From Desulfobacter vibrioformis DSM 8776 (GTDB taxonomy: Bacteria; Desulfobacterota; Desulfobacteria; Desulfobacterales; Desulfobacteraceae): a stretch of 64,000 nucleotides of DNA. Position numbers and translations under genes: made by a program. Under the pieces are notes generated by a model. The model did no database searches, had not been told where the DNA came from, and saw only the letters and a program-made list of their open reading frames with translations. Positions within the stretch are counted from its first letter, which is position 1, and every line of letters starts with the position of its first letter. The stretch is taken from positions 1-64,000 of the forward strand of contig NZ_JQKJ01000015.1 in the NCBI RefSeq assembly GCF_000745975.1. Direction: 5' to 3'. Shown in pieces: positions 8,066 to 16,620 of this stretch.

Positions 8066-9058
8066 ATGGAAAATATAGAAAACAAACTGCATCATTCCCA
8101 TGACAAGCTGTTCCGCGAAACCTGGAGCGATCGGGACAATGCCAGATCATTTTTAGAAAATTACCTACCAGCACATGTCATTGAGATTGTACGGCTGGAC
8201 ACCCTTGAAATCTGCAAGGACTCATTTATTGAAAAGGATCTGAAAAATTTTTATTCTGACATGCTTTATAAAGTCAGAATAAAGGAGGCAACAGGGTATA
8301 TATACTTTCTTTTTGAACATAAAAGCTATTTGGACAGACTGATTCATCTCCAACTCCTTGAGTATATGATCAAAATCTGGCGACTCGGGTTTAAACAGTC
8401 CAAAGCCCGAAAATTGCCCATTGTAATCCCTTTGGTTTTATATCACGGCACCCCAAAATGGACGGTGGACAGACGCTTTTCATCTCTTTTTGAGGGGCCG
8501 GTTGACAAGCTCGCAGGCTACACCCCGGATTTTGAGTTTATTCTGTATGATTTGAGTCAATATACAGACGATCAGATCAAGGGAACAATAATGGCCAAGG
8601 TGGCCATGCTGTTGCTCAAACACATATTTGAACCGGACATAGCAGATTTTTTGCCCAATATTTTTATGCTGTTAAAGGATTTGTCCGAACAGGAAACAGG
8701 ATTGCAATATTTTGAATCCCTGATAAAATATGTATTCAGCAACGTTGAAGATATTACAACAGAAAAATTTCATATTCTCGTATCAAATACGTTGTCTGAG
8801 GAAAAAGGAGGTATCATCATGACATTGGCTGAAAAATTAATAAAGGAAGGACATGCTCAGGGGCTTGAGCAGGGGCTTGAATTGGCCCGGGAGGGCATTG
8901 AACTGGCAGTGAATATTAAGTTTGGTGACGGCGAAGACTGCAAAACGATTATAACAAAAATCAGAACGATTCAGGATATCAACCTTTTGAGAGCTTTGAA
9001 GGGTAAAATTATGTCAGCAAAATCGGTTCCTGAACTGATACAATCTATTGATAATTAG
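8066..9058 (+). CDS. Rpn family recombination-promoting nuclease / putative transposase (PD-(D/E)XK)
   Basis: A 330-residue protein of the Rpn/YhgA-like family (PF04754 type). N-terminal SHDKLFRETW is typical. Nuclease core: SDMLYKV supplies the aspartate and FLFEHKSY the E-x-K of the PD-(D/E)XK motif, followed by IPLVLYHG. The C-terminal part contains AQGLEQGLELA-type helices often seen in the family. Family members are mobile-associated DNA nucleases that stimulate RecA-independent recombination in E. coli. It stands alone between the metabolite operon and a bidirectional terminator. The preceding ~150 bp (7909-8065) is non-coding and unrecognised. Confidence 0.85.
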   Translation: MENIENKLHHSHDKLFRETWSDRDNARSFLENYLPAHVIEIVRLDTLEICKDSFIEKDLKNFYSDMLYKVRIKEATGYIYFLFEHKSYLDRLIHLQLLEYMIKIWRLGFKQSKARKLPIVIPLVLYHGTPKWTVDRRFSSLFEGPVDKLAGYTPDFEFILYDLSQYTDDQIKGTIMAKVAMLLLKHIFEPDIADFLPNIFMLLKDLSEQETGLQYFESLIKYVFSNVEDITTEKFHILVSNTLSEEKGGIIMTLAEKLIKEGHAQGLEQGLELAREGIELAVNIKFGDGEDCKTIITKIRTIQDINLLRALKGKIMSAKSVPELIQSIDN

Positions 9059-9078
9059 GATGCTTAAATCTCCTTTCA

Positions 9079-9103
9079 AGAGCGCCTTGCCGGGAGGCGC
9101 TCT
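9079..9103. repeat. GC-rich hairpin after the Rpn gene
   Basis: Arms AGAGCGCCT (9079-9087) and AGGCGCTCT (9095-9103) with a 7-base loop form a strong stem 20 bp past the Rpn stop codon. No T-run follows, so this is a possible mRNA 3'-end stabiliser or weak terminator rather than a classic intrinsic terminator. Confidence 0.5.
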
Positions 9104-9221
9104 TCCGGCAAAGCGCTCCTGAAGCATAGGGTCTTTGTTCTTGACAATTCAGCCTCAACACTCTCAAATAACAGTCTTGACATGGGGTCCACTTCAACAG
9201 TCCTTGTTTGAATCCAAACGA

Positions 9222-9264
9222 AAAGGGATAAAGGCCGGTCTTCACGCCTTTATCCCTTTTTTTG
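9222..9264. terminator. Bidirectional rho-independent terminator
   Basis: AAAGGGATAAAGGC (9222-9235) pairs with GCCTTTATCCCTTT (9246-9259) around a 10-base loop, with T-rich flank on the right and A-rich flank on the left. It lies between convergent transcription units (the Rpn gene on plus, the receiver operon on minus) and would end both. Confidence 0.85.
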
Positions 9265-9304
9265 TCCGTTGAATAAATCAACCAAACGCCTGAGTCTTAA
9301 GGTG

Positions 9305-9733
9305 CTACCATCCGCGGGTTTCCATAATATCCCGGATTCTTTCCTCTGTTTTTTTCTCCACCAGGATCATCTTTTTGGCCTGGGCTTTTTTGATCTTTTC
9401 TGTCAGGGTCGTCATGTCAGCCGGCTTTTCAAGCAGATCCATGGCACCCAGCTTCATGGCCTCTATTCCTTTTTCAACCGTGGCATGTCCGGTTAAAAGA
9501 ATGACCTGAAGTTCGGGATTTTTCTTTTTCAGAATTTTTAAAGTTTCGATACCATCCATTTCCGGCATCTGCAGATCAAGAACCACCACGTCAAAGGTAT
9601 GTTCTTCAACGCTTTGCAGGCCTTCAATGGCGGAACTCGAAGTACTCACCGTCATTCCCCGGTTCGTCATCCTCTCTGCCAGGGCTTGTGTGAACTCCTG
9701 TTCGTCATCTATGATTAAAACTTTTTCAGTCAT
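9305..9733 (-). CDS. Single-domain response regulator (receiver)
   Basis: A CheY-like receiver of 142 residues with no output domain. Acidic pocket DDE at 9-11, phospho-acceptor D53 in VVLDLQMPEMDG, TGHA switch threonine and K in LLEKPAD. A charged helical tail (KKTEERIRDIMETRG) follows. RBS AAAAGGAG precedes the ATG at suitable distance. Last gene of the minus-strand operon that starts with the TetR regulator; together with the preceding kinase gene it probably forms a phosphorelay. Signal and target are unknown. Confidence 0.9.
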   Translation of the reverse strand: MTEKVLIIDDEQEFTQALAERMTNRGMTVSTSSSAIEGLQSVEEHTFDVVVLDLQMPEMDGIETLKILKKKNPELQVILLTGHATVEKGIEAMKLGAMDLLEKPADMTTLTEKIKKAQAKKMILVEKKTEERIRDIMETRGW

Positions 9734-9795
9734 TGCCGGGGTCTCCTTTTAACTAGTTGATATTAAAGAAGCTGTTATCTATTAAAAATATTTTT

Positions 9796-10446
9796 TTATT
9801 TGCCAAATACCAGGTCAACCCTGGTGTGCTGATCATCTAATACAATTTCTGCCTGGAACAGATCCAGTGCCAGACCGCTTGTCTGCCAGCCAGAATCCGA
9901 TACAAAAGGCTGTTCGCACTGAAAACTTAAACAAATCCGGCTTTTCTCATCTTTCATAGAGGATATATTGAGAACGGCACCTGATGCAAGGGTTTCCGTT
10001 GCATTTTCTAAAATTGACCAGATCAGAGACAATAAAAAGAAAAGTGATCCGTTGACATAAAATTTGCCTGCAGCCCCGGTATGATTCACCTTGATGCCTT
10101 TGTTGGCAATGATCCTGGCACCAAGGGCAAGGGCAAGGGTAACCGCCTCATCCAGGTCTATCTGCTGTTCGGGCTTGTCCATACTGTGGGAAAAGGTACT
10201 AAGGGATTTTACGATACCATCAGCCCGGCCGATCTGCTTTTCAATGCGCTGGACAATCCCTGAAAAACGCTCGATATCGGGTGGAACGCCATTTTTTTGG
10301 GCCATCATAAGATGATCGGACATCAGTCCTGTATTTTCGTTCATGATGGCCAGGCAGTTTTTAATATCATGGGAGATGGTTGCCCCCATCCGGCCGAAAT
10401 AGGCCGGGCCGTATTGATCTGTAATTTCCTGAACCGTGTGTTTCAA
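9796..10446 (-). CDS. Histidine kinase-like protein with degenerate ATPase domain
   Basis: A 216-residue soluble protein. H-box GATISHDIKNCLAIMNE with H26, a helical dimerisation region, then a shortened ATPase-like part with N-box ENATE but no clear G-boxes. It may therefore act as a phosphotransfer protein or inactive kinase rather than a full kinase. Start is a TTG at 10446 with GGAGG six bases upstream; the TTG shares the TTGA overlap with the stop codon of the upstream receiver gene, so the two are translationally coupled. No membrane segment is visible. Its partner is likely one of the flanking receivers. Confidence 0.78.
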   Translation of the reverse strand: MKHTVQEITDQYGPAYFGRMGATISHDIKNCLAIMNENTGLMSDHLMMAQKNGVPPDIERFSGIVQRIEKQIGRADGIVKSLSTFSHSMDKPEQQIDLDEAVTLALALGARIIANKGIKVNHTGAAGKFYVNGSLFFLLSLIWSILENATETLASGAVLNISSMKDEKSRICLSFQCEQPFVSDSGWQTSGLALDLFQAEIVLDDQHTRVDLVFGK

Positions 10447-10814
10447 GGTTTTCCTCCATTGTGCATAACCTGGTTAAGCTTTTCAATCAGACTGTCAATT
10501 TCCACAGGTTTAACAAGATAAAAAGCCTCTCCGGTCTGGGAACACCCTTCATGGTAGCATTCTTCAGACCCGTGGCCGGTCATGAAAATAAATTTGAGTT
10601 CAGGAGATATGGCCTCCATCCGCTCCTTGAGCTCAAAGCCGTTCATCTCCGGCATCTGAACATCCAGTACCGCAATGTCATAGCTTTGTTCTGACAGCAT
10701 GGCAACGGCATCATTGGGCGTGACAGCCCAGTGTGCATCAATGCCTCTGTACCCAAGGCGTTCTGCCAGGGTAGAAACCAGTTCCTTCTCATCGTCGACC
10801 AGAAGTATCTGCAT
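10443..10814 (-). CDS. Single-domain response regulator (receiver)
   Basis: A 123-residue CheY-like receiver: DDE pocket at 7-9, phospho-acceptor D51 in AVLDVQMPEMNG, TGHGSEE switch and K in YLVKPVE. An unusual CYHEGCSQTGE insert sits between the switch threonine and the lysine. The gene starts 3 bp after the stop of the dCache kinase and overlaps the next kinase-like gene by 4 bp, placing it inside a tightly packed operon. Probably the phosphoryl acceptor of the membrane kinase. Confidence 0.9.
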   Translation of the reverse strand: MQILLVDDEKELVSTLAERLGYRGIDAHWAVTPNDAVAMLSEQSYDIAVLDVQMPEMNGFELKERMEAISPELKFIFMTGHGSEECYHEGCSQTGEAFYLVKPVEIDSLIEKLNQVMHNGGKP

Positions 10815-10817
10815 AGT

Positions 10818-12548
10818 TCACCCTTCTTTCTGTGTTGTGGTTGTGGGCAGATAGATTATAAATGTGGTGCCCTCATTAATTTTGCTTTTTGCTTCAATCC
10901 GCCCGCCCAGTTCCTGGACAAGGCCATAGGTGATGGATAATCCTAAACCGGTACCGCCCTGATTGGTCTTTGTGGAAAAAAACGGTTCAAAAATGTGATT
11001 GAGATTTTCAGGGGGAATACCACACCCACTATCACTTATATTAAGGCGGACAAATGGTTCGTCCGTTTTTTGTGCGCTGATGGACAGCCTGCCGTCCCGG
11101 GGCATGGCAGCAAATGCGTTATTAATTATGTTTAAAAAAATCTGCTGCAGTTTACCCGGGTTGCCAATGACCTGGGGCAGGGTATCTGGCACATCAATAT
11201 CAATAAAAATATTTTTTAACTGAGCCTCTTTTACCAGAAAAACCAGCACCTCATCAAGGACAGTTTTAAGGGTTAAGGGCACGGGAACGGTCTGGGTCTG
11301 GCGGCCGAAACTGAGCAGTTGACGTGTGATCCTGCTGCATCGCTTCACCGAAGCAAGGATCACATCCACAATCTCAAGAAGTCTTGGATCTCTTTTCAAC
11401 TCCTGCTTGAAATAGACCATATCTTTTATGAGTCCTGCCTTTTCATTAATAATGGCCAGAGGATTGTTGATTTCATGGGCCACGCCTGCGGCAAGCCGGC
11501 CGATGGAAGCCATCTTGTTTTCATATTCAGCCATATGAAAATATTTATGACGATTACGGTCTAAAATTTTCAAACGCCGGACAAAATATCCGGTTACGGC
11601 CCAGATCCATAAAAGAATGACAGATATGCTGATGCCCAGATACTTGATCAATGCCACCTGGCTGTCATGCCAGGGGGACATGATGACCTGTTTGGATTTC
11701 AGCACCACCAGGATAAAGGACGTATTGGGTATGTGCCTGAACGCTGCGATCATATCCTGTCCATTTTCCAGGGTAATGGTCATGGTCCGGGTCTGGGCCA
11801 TGGCCGGGGGTAAGGCAATGTTTGTTTTTTCAAGCACATCCCCGAAATAGTGTGAAGGTGTTTGAAGCACGCCCTTTGCATTGATTAAAAAGGCATCCCC
11901 GTTGCCCGATGTTTTGACTTCGGATAAAATTTTGGGCAACTGGTGCTCAATGGTGGCCCGGATTATGAAATAGGTATTATCCGGGGCCATATGACGCAGG
12001 GCAATGGAAATATGGGGAACATTTCTGAATCCCAGAAACACATCACTCACAGAAGTTCCATGGGATATGGTGTCCTTAAACCATTGCTGATCCTTGTAAT
12101 TTTTACCTGCAAGGCCATGGGGGCCTGCATAGGCACGTTGAACACCGGTGGCGTCAATAATGCCGATATCGGTAAATCCCCCAAAGCTTTGGTGCAAAAA
12201 ATCTAAAATGTTTGCCAGTTGCTGTGTGTTCCCAAGCTGCTCAAAGGAATTGAACCGCACCACGTAGCTTAATGCATTTTTGCGCTCATCTAAAAAAAAG
12301 GAAAGTGAACGCCAGGTATTGGAGGCCAGGCGGGAAGCCCTGGCCTCGGCATCATTTTCCAGAGACCGCCGGGTCAGGTTATAATCCAGGACGGCAAAAA
12401 AAATAACAGGCATAATGGCAAATGCGGCGGTCAGCACAAAGGAGATCAGCCATATCCTCTGATAATTAAGGAACTCCCCTTTAAGCAGTTTGGTACCTGG
12501 GCCTGTGCTGTCTGCTTTTTTTTCTGTATTATTGGTTTCCAGCACCAT
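10818..12548 (-). CDS. Membrane sensor histidine kinase with extracytoplasmic dCache domain
   Basis: A 576-residue kinase. Transmembrane helix at about 31-53, an extracytoplasmic dCache-like sensor (about 60-295; motifs DIGIIDATGVQRAYAGP and DVFLGFRNVPHISIA), second helix at 302-322, then HisKA with H358 in AGVAHEINNPLAI and HATPase_c with N-box NIINNAFAAM, DSGCGIP and GGTGLGLSIT. It autophosphorylates on ligand sensing; dCache domains typically bind small metabolites. Operon position directly after the kinase-like/BON/receiver gene and before a receiver suggests it phosphorylates one or both, possibly in response to the anion carried by the SulP protein. That link is inferred. Confidence 0.9.
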   Translation of the reverse strand: MVLETNNTEKKADSTGPGTKLLKGEFLNYQRIWLISFVLTAAFAIMPVIFFAVLDYNLTRRSLENDAEARASRLASNTWRSLSFFLDERKNALSYVVRFNSFEQLGNTQQLANILDFLHQSFGGFTDIGIIDATGVQRAYAGPHGLAGKNYKDQQWFKDTISHGTSVSDVFLGFRNVPHISIALRHMAPDNTYFIIRATIEHQLPKILSEVKTSGNGDAFLINAKGVLQTPSHYFGDVLEKTNIALPPAMAQTRTMTITLENGQDMIAAFRHIPNTSFILVVLKSKQVIMSPWHDSQVALIKYLGISISVILLWIWAVTGYFVRRLKILDRNRHKYFHMAEYENKMASIGRLAAGVAHEINNPLAIINEKAGLIKDMVYFKQELKRDPRLLEIVDVILASVKRCSRITRQLLSFGRQTQTVPVPLTLKTVLDEVLVFLVKEAQLKNIFIDIDVPDTLPQVIGNPGKLQQIFLNIINNAFAAMPRDGRLSISAQKTDEPFVRLNISDSGCGIPPENLNHIFEPFFSTKTNQGGTGLGLSITYGLVQELGGRIEAKSKINEGTTFIIYLPTTTTQKEG

Positions 12549-12578
12549 AATGATTATCCTGTCCCTGCAATTTTTCAG

Positions 12579-13799
12579 TTAGTTTTGTTCTTTGTGCCGG
12601 ATCTTTTCATTGGCAGCCTTCAAATTCCGGCTTAACTCTTCTATATCCACAGGTTTCTGAAGATAGGCAAAGGCCCCAAGCTTCATGCAGATCTCCCTGT
12701 CAGCCTCCGAGCCATGGCCTGTTAGAATGATGACTTCAATTTGGGGCCTGGATGCCTTGACCTTTTTAAGCACTTCAATACCGTCAATACCCGGCATTTT
12801 TAAATCCAGGATCATCACATCCGGTTCATCCGCTTCCATCAGGTTCAACGCAGATTCTCCATCATAGGCAATGGCAGATCCCACGTCCCGCATCTGCAGC
12901 CTTTCGGAAAGTGTCTGCACAAATTCACGCTCGTCATCCACTAGAAGAACCTTTGACGGTACCTGAAAATCGAACCTGCGATAGATATCTGCCTGGTAAA
13001 AACCTTTTCCGATCCGGGTTTCAACGGACGAAACCCCTTGAACCTGTTGTACTATTTTTTTAAGCTCTTCTTCAAGTCTTCCCAAAAGAAGAACATTGGT
13101 ATTGATGGTCAATGTAACCAGCCCGTCCCGGGCTGTGACGCCCACAGCATGGCCTTCCTTGGACAATGCCACTTCCACCCGGGCGGCCAGGGCAAAATCA
13201 TCGGCAGCCTTTCTTGATGCCTTGGTGGGCTGAATCACTTCATTTTTTAAATTTTCAAGAATCAGGGACACGGCTTCATCTTTGGCCATCTTGTCCGTGG
13301 GCAGAATCATGTCGTAAAGGGAAGCATCCCATGGATCGGTAATTTTATAAAGCGTATTAGACCATGCACTGTAAGATTCGTCATTTTTTGATATCAGGCT
13401 GACAGCATCTTTTTCACTTAAGTTATGAGATTTCATGGCCTGTTCAATTCGAAATGCCTTGTCTGCAATCAGGCAGATTCTTAATACGTGGCTTATGGAT
13501 GCAGGGATCAAAAGGCTTGTAAATCCTTCAATCACGCAATCGTCCAGGGACATGCATTCAGCCATGGCAAGGCGCAGGTAAGCAATGGCGCGCTCTTTTT
13601 CATGGGTGAACTTATTGAACACCGATGTTTTTTCAAGGAAAGACCGGGCAATTTTATTTTCGGGCATTCCGGACAGCCGGCTGGCCGAGGCCACCAGATC
13701 ATTGTCTGACAGCAGTTTAAATCCGCTTTGATCAATAACATCTGAAATGATTGATTTTTTGCCGCAATATGAACCGCTGAAAAATGTCAGTATAGACAT
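12579..13799 (-). CDS. Cytidylate-kinase-like domain + BON-like domain + receiver domain
   Basis: A three-part 406-residue protein. Residues 1-195 resemble the cytidylate-kinase-like family (Cytidylate_kin2 type) with a degenerate P-loop SGSYCGKKS. Residues about 200-262 (ARVEVALSKEG.., VTLTINTNVLLLG, VQGVSSVETRIG) look like a BON domain. Residues about 283-400 are a receiver with DDE, D in VMILDLKMPGIDG, TGHGSE and K in YLQKPVD. RBS AAGGAG precedes the ATG. It lies 11 bp from the SulP gene and upstream of the dCache kinase, so it is probably the response regulator of the system, with a nucleotide-kinase-like effector. What the effector does is unknown. Confidence 0.82.
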   Translation of the reverse strand: MSILTFFSGSYCGKKSIISDVIDQSGFKLLSDNDLVASASRLSGMPENKIARSFLEKTSVFNKFTHEKERAIAYLRLAMAECMSLDDCVIEGFTSLLIPASISHVLRICLIADKAFRIEQAMKSHNLSEKDAVSLISKNDESYSAWSNTLYKITDPWDASLYDMILPTDKMAKDEAVSLILENLKNEVIQPTKASRKAADDFALAARVEVALSKEGHAVGVTARDGLVTLTINTNVLLLGRLEEELKKIVQQVQGVSSVETRIGKGFYQADIYRRFDFQVPSKVLLVDDEREFVQTLSERLQMRDVGSAIAYDGESALNLMEADEPDVMILDLKMPGIDGIEVLKKVKASRPQIEVIILTGHGSEADREICMKLGAFAYLQKPVDIEELSRNLKAANEKIRHKEQN

Positions 13800-13810
13800 G
13801 GATATCTCCT

Positions 13811-15946
13811 TTATTTAGTTGATTGGGTTCCCAGGCAGTTTACGAGTAATGGGCACTGATTTTCCTTGGTATTAACATGGGTCTGTGCATGAACAATTGA
13901 CAGTGCTTTTTCCATGGTGGGGTAAATATTGTGAACCCCGATCTCTTCAAGCAGGTGCGTACGTGCAAGTACCTTGTAAACCGCATCATTGACACCGCTT
14001 AACGATACGCCGTATCCGGCGCTTCTTAACCGCTGGATAATAAGGGCCAGCGTTTCCTGGCCCGAGGCATCTATGTCGTTGACACCGTTGCAGGCGATAA
14101 TAAAATGTCTTAGATCGGATTCTTTCTGAATCCGGTTGTTTATTTCATCTTCAAGGTAGCTGGCATTGGCAAAAAACAGCGGACCTTCAAAGCGGATCAA
14201 TTCAATGTGTTCACATGTGGCAAGCTCATGGACACAGGAGTCTTTTAAGGAATGATCCTCGCCCCGGGACAGAGAACTGATTCTGGGGCGCATGCATTTA
14301 TACAGAAACACGCCCAAAGACAGGCCCACGCCAATGTAGATGCCATTTTCCAGATGAGGTGCCACAGCCAGGGTGACAACAAAGGTAATAATGGAAATCA
14401 GGCCGTCATACCACTGTGCTTTCCAGGCATGAACAAAACCGGAAATGTTCACAAGCCCGATAACCGCCATCATGATAACCGAAGCAAGGACTGCCTGGGG
14501 CAGATGGTAAAGCAGGGGGGTAAAAAACAGCAAAGCAATGATGACCACAAGACTTGTAATGACACTGGAAAGACCGGAAACCGCGCCGGCCTGAAGATTC
14601 ACAGCACTTCTGGAAAAAGAACCGGATACCGGATAACTTTTGCCAAAAGACCCCAGGATATTGGAAAGGCCCTGGCCGATAAGCTCCTGGTTGGGATCAA
14701 GCCGCTGTCCGGTTTTGGCTGCCATGGCCTTGGCAATGGCAATGGCTTCCATGAAACCGAGCAGGGAGATGATAACGGCATAGGGCAAAAGCTGCAGGAA
14801 CACGGGAATGGTAATTGGCGGTATGCCAAGTTTTGGCAGTCCTTTGGGGACCTCACCCACCACGGCCCCGCCACCGGTCAACAGCAAAGATTGTGTATTC
14901 AGGATTTTATTACCCACCCGGATACGGTATACCCGGCCATCCACCCTGGCATCGGGCATCTGCCCCTCTTTGGGGTAAAACAGAACCCCTTTATTTGTGT
15001 CCTCAACCGCGCTGAACTTCATTTCCCGAAGCCGGGTACGAATCTGAGACGCCTGGCTTTTGGCAGCATTTATTTTAGCTGTAAATACCCTGGACTGATA
15101 GTCGAGATCCAGCCGGTCAAGGGGAGAAGCATCATGGCTGCTTTCTATTTTGGATGTAAGCTTTGTGCGTTCAATACTTAACGCGGCAATGGATTCAACA
15201 GCATGGTTAAACGATTGAATATCTTCCTGAACCGGCTTATCCATGATCTGGTCAATGGCCACAGAGGCATTATGCTGGAATCCGGTGGCCCAGGAAATGA
15301 TCGTGGTGAAGGCAACCGCCACAAGCACGTAAGGGATTCTTGGATTCAGGCGTTTCAACACCACCATGATGGCAATGGATAAAAGCCCCATGGCAAGGGT
15401 GGGCAGATGGGTGTAATGAAAGGCACTTTCAATCACCCGGATAATGGTTTCATAGTGGTGATGGGCCTTGTCCACATATACGCCGAACAGTTTGGACAGC
15501 TGGGAGGTGGCAATGATAATTGCTGCCGCGTTGGTAAACCCGTTAACAACAGGATGGGACAGAAAATTAACAATCAGGCCCAGGCGCAGAATCCCGAGCA
15601 GCAGCTGGAATACCCCCACGGTCAAAGCCAGGATAATTGCATAGGCAATAAAGGCTTCACTTCCGGCTGATGCCAAAGGTTCAAGACTTGCTGCGGTCAT
15701 CAAAGAGACCACAGCCACAGGACCGGTTGCCAGCTGGCGGCTGGATCCGAACAAAGAAGCGATCATGGGGGGCAGAAATGCCGCATAAAGGCCGTAGTAG
15801 GCCGGCAGGCCAGCCAACTGGGCATAGGCCATGGACTGGGGAATAAGTACCAGGGCCACAGTAAGCCCGGCCACAAAATCGATTCTGAATTTGGCCAGGG
15901 AGTAATCCTTGAACCACTCTATGAACGGCAGTATTTTGGTTAACAT
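13811..15946 (-). CDS. SulP family anion transporter with STAS domain and large soluble insert
   Basis: SLC26/SulP transporter, about 711 residues. The N-terminal IDFVAGLTVALVLIPQSMAYAQLAG is typical, as are the later NILGSFGKSYPVSGSFSRSA and a C-terminal cytoplasmic STAS domain (from about 590; IIACNGVNDIDASG). Between two membrane helices, at about 230-362 (counted from the upstream GTG), is an extra ~130-residue hydrophilic, coiled-coil-like segment that ordinary SulP proteins lack; the sequence resumes normally at AVVGEVPKGLP. ATG 15946 is preferred over GTG 15955 because AAAGG lies 8 bases before it. It probably imports sulfate or bicarbonate. Being 26 bp from the TetR gene, it is the first structural gene of the operon. 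Confidence 0.9.
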   Translation of the reverse strand: MLTKILPFIEWFKDYSLAKFRIDFVAGLTVALVLIPQSMAYAQLAGLPAYYGLYAAFLPPMIASLFGSSRQLATGPVAVVSLMTAASLEPLASAGSEAFIAYAIILALTVGVFQLLLGILRLGLIVNFLSHPVVNGFTNAAAIIIATSQLSKLFGVYVDKAHHHYETIIRVIESAFHYTHLPTLAMGLLSIAIMVVLKRLNPRIPYVLVAVAFTTIISWATGFQHNASVAIDQIMDKPVQEDIQSFNHAVESIAALSIERTKLTSKIESSHDASPLDRLDLDYQSRVFTAKINAAKSQASQIRTRLREMKFSAVEDTNKGVLFYPKEGQMPDARVDGRVYRIRVGNKILNTQSLLLTGGGAVVGEVPKGLPKLGIPPITIPVFLQLLPYAVIISLLGFMEAIAIAKAMAAKTGQRLDPNQELIGQGLSNILGSFGKSYPVSGSFSRSAVNLQAGAVSGLSSVITSLVVIIALLFFTPLLYHLPQAVLASVIMMAVIGLVNISGFVHAWKAQWYDGLISIITFVVTLAVAPHLENGIYIGVGLSLGVFLYKCMRPRISSLSRGEDHSLKDSCVHELATCEHIELIRFEGPLFFANASYLEDEINNRIQKESDLRHFIIACNGVNDIDASGQETLALIIQRLRSAGYGVSLSGVNDAVYKVLARTHLLEEIGVHNIYPTMEKALSIVHAQTHVNTKENQCPLLVNCLGTQSTK

Positions 15947-15972
15947 GTCGAACACCTTTCTAAGTTGATTGT

Positions 15973-16551
15973 CTAAGTCTTTAGTATGCGTTTGCAGGCG
16001 CTTACCAATTCATTGAACAGTGCATTGGCATTATATAGATTGTACGTTTTAAACCTGACAACCCCGTCCACCATGGAAAAGATAATCAGGGCGATTTTCC
16101 TGGCAGGCAGCAGATCTATGGATCCGTCTTTCTGCCCCATTTCGATGCCGTCTTCATAGATTGAAACAAGACAATCGTAAATGGCTTCCAGATAATTGCG
16201 GCATTCCGGTACAGCCTCTGCCATCTGGTAGGGGTAGTACCGGTGCAAAAGGAGAAATTCGTTTTCCATTTTGCCGGCTAAAAATAAGTGAAAGGATACC
16301 GCACGTTCAATCATGCCCATGCCGCTGTCAAAATGCTGATTTCCCATATAGGCGTCAAATTCTTCCAGAATCATTTTTTTGGTTTTTTCAAGAACCGCTA
16401 AAAACAATTTTTCTTTGGTTTTGAAATGATAAAAAATGGTTCCTTCCGCCACATTGATCATTTTTGCCAGATCAGCGGTGGAGGTTTCTTTGAACCCGTT
16501 TTTGGAAAACAGCACAGTGGCCGCCTGCAGTATGGCATCTTTTTTTGACAT
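15973..16551 (-). CDS. TetR family transcriptional regulator
   Basis: A 192-residue TetR/AcrR repressor: helix-turn-helix ILQAATVLFSKNGFKETSTADLAK..VAEGTIFYHFKTKEKLF, then an all-helical ligand domain. The open frame extends upstream to 16635, but the ATG at 16551 (MSKKDAI) begins exactly where family members start and has AGAGGTG in front. Starting there also keeps the operators and promoter outside the gene. It heads the SulP/two-component operon and very likely represses itself and the operon through the two palindromes at 16567-16601. Ligand unknown. Confidence 0.9.
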   Translation of the reverse strand: MSKKDAILQAATVLFSKNGFKETSTADLAKMINVAEGTIFYHFKTKEKLFLAVLEKTKKMILEEFDAYMGNQHFDSGMGMIERAVSFHLFLAGKMENEFLLLHRYYPYQMAEAVPECRNYLEAIYDCLVSIYEDGIEMGQKDGSIDLLPARKIALIIFSMVDGVVRFKTYNLYNANALFNELVSACKRILKT

Positions 16552-16566
16552 AACACCTCTAAAATT

Positions 16567-16601
16567 TGAGTGACTACTCATTTTATTTGAGTGTATACTC
16601 A
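16567..16601 (-). promoter_or_regulatory. Paired TetR-type operators (TGAGTNNNNACTCA x2)
   Basis: Two 14-bp palindromes, TGAGTGACTACTCA (16567-16580) and TGAGTGTATACTCA (16588-16601), have identical half-sites and lie 21 bp centre to centre, two helical turns apart. They sit between the promoter and the start codon of the TetR gene, and the upstream one covers the -10 box. This is the geometry expected for cooperative autorepression by two TetR dimers. Confidence 0.85.
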
Positions 16602-16620
16602 GTTGACCTGCTCGTGTCAA
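16592..16620 (-). promoter_or_regulatory. Sigma-70 promoter of the TetR-SulP-two-component operon
   Basis: On the minus strand TTGACA (complement of 16615-16620) and TATACA (complement of 16592-16597) are separated by exactly 17 bp. The -10 box lies inside the upstream operator palindrome. Transcription would begin near 16585, about 35 bases before the TetR start codon. Confidence 0.8.

Noticed and set aside
14252-15181. 309-codon plus-strand open frame opposite the SulP gene
   Set aside because: It is antisense to a well-supported transporter, rich in H/G/N/Q residues typical of reverse-complement reading, and has no recognisable domain.
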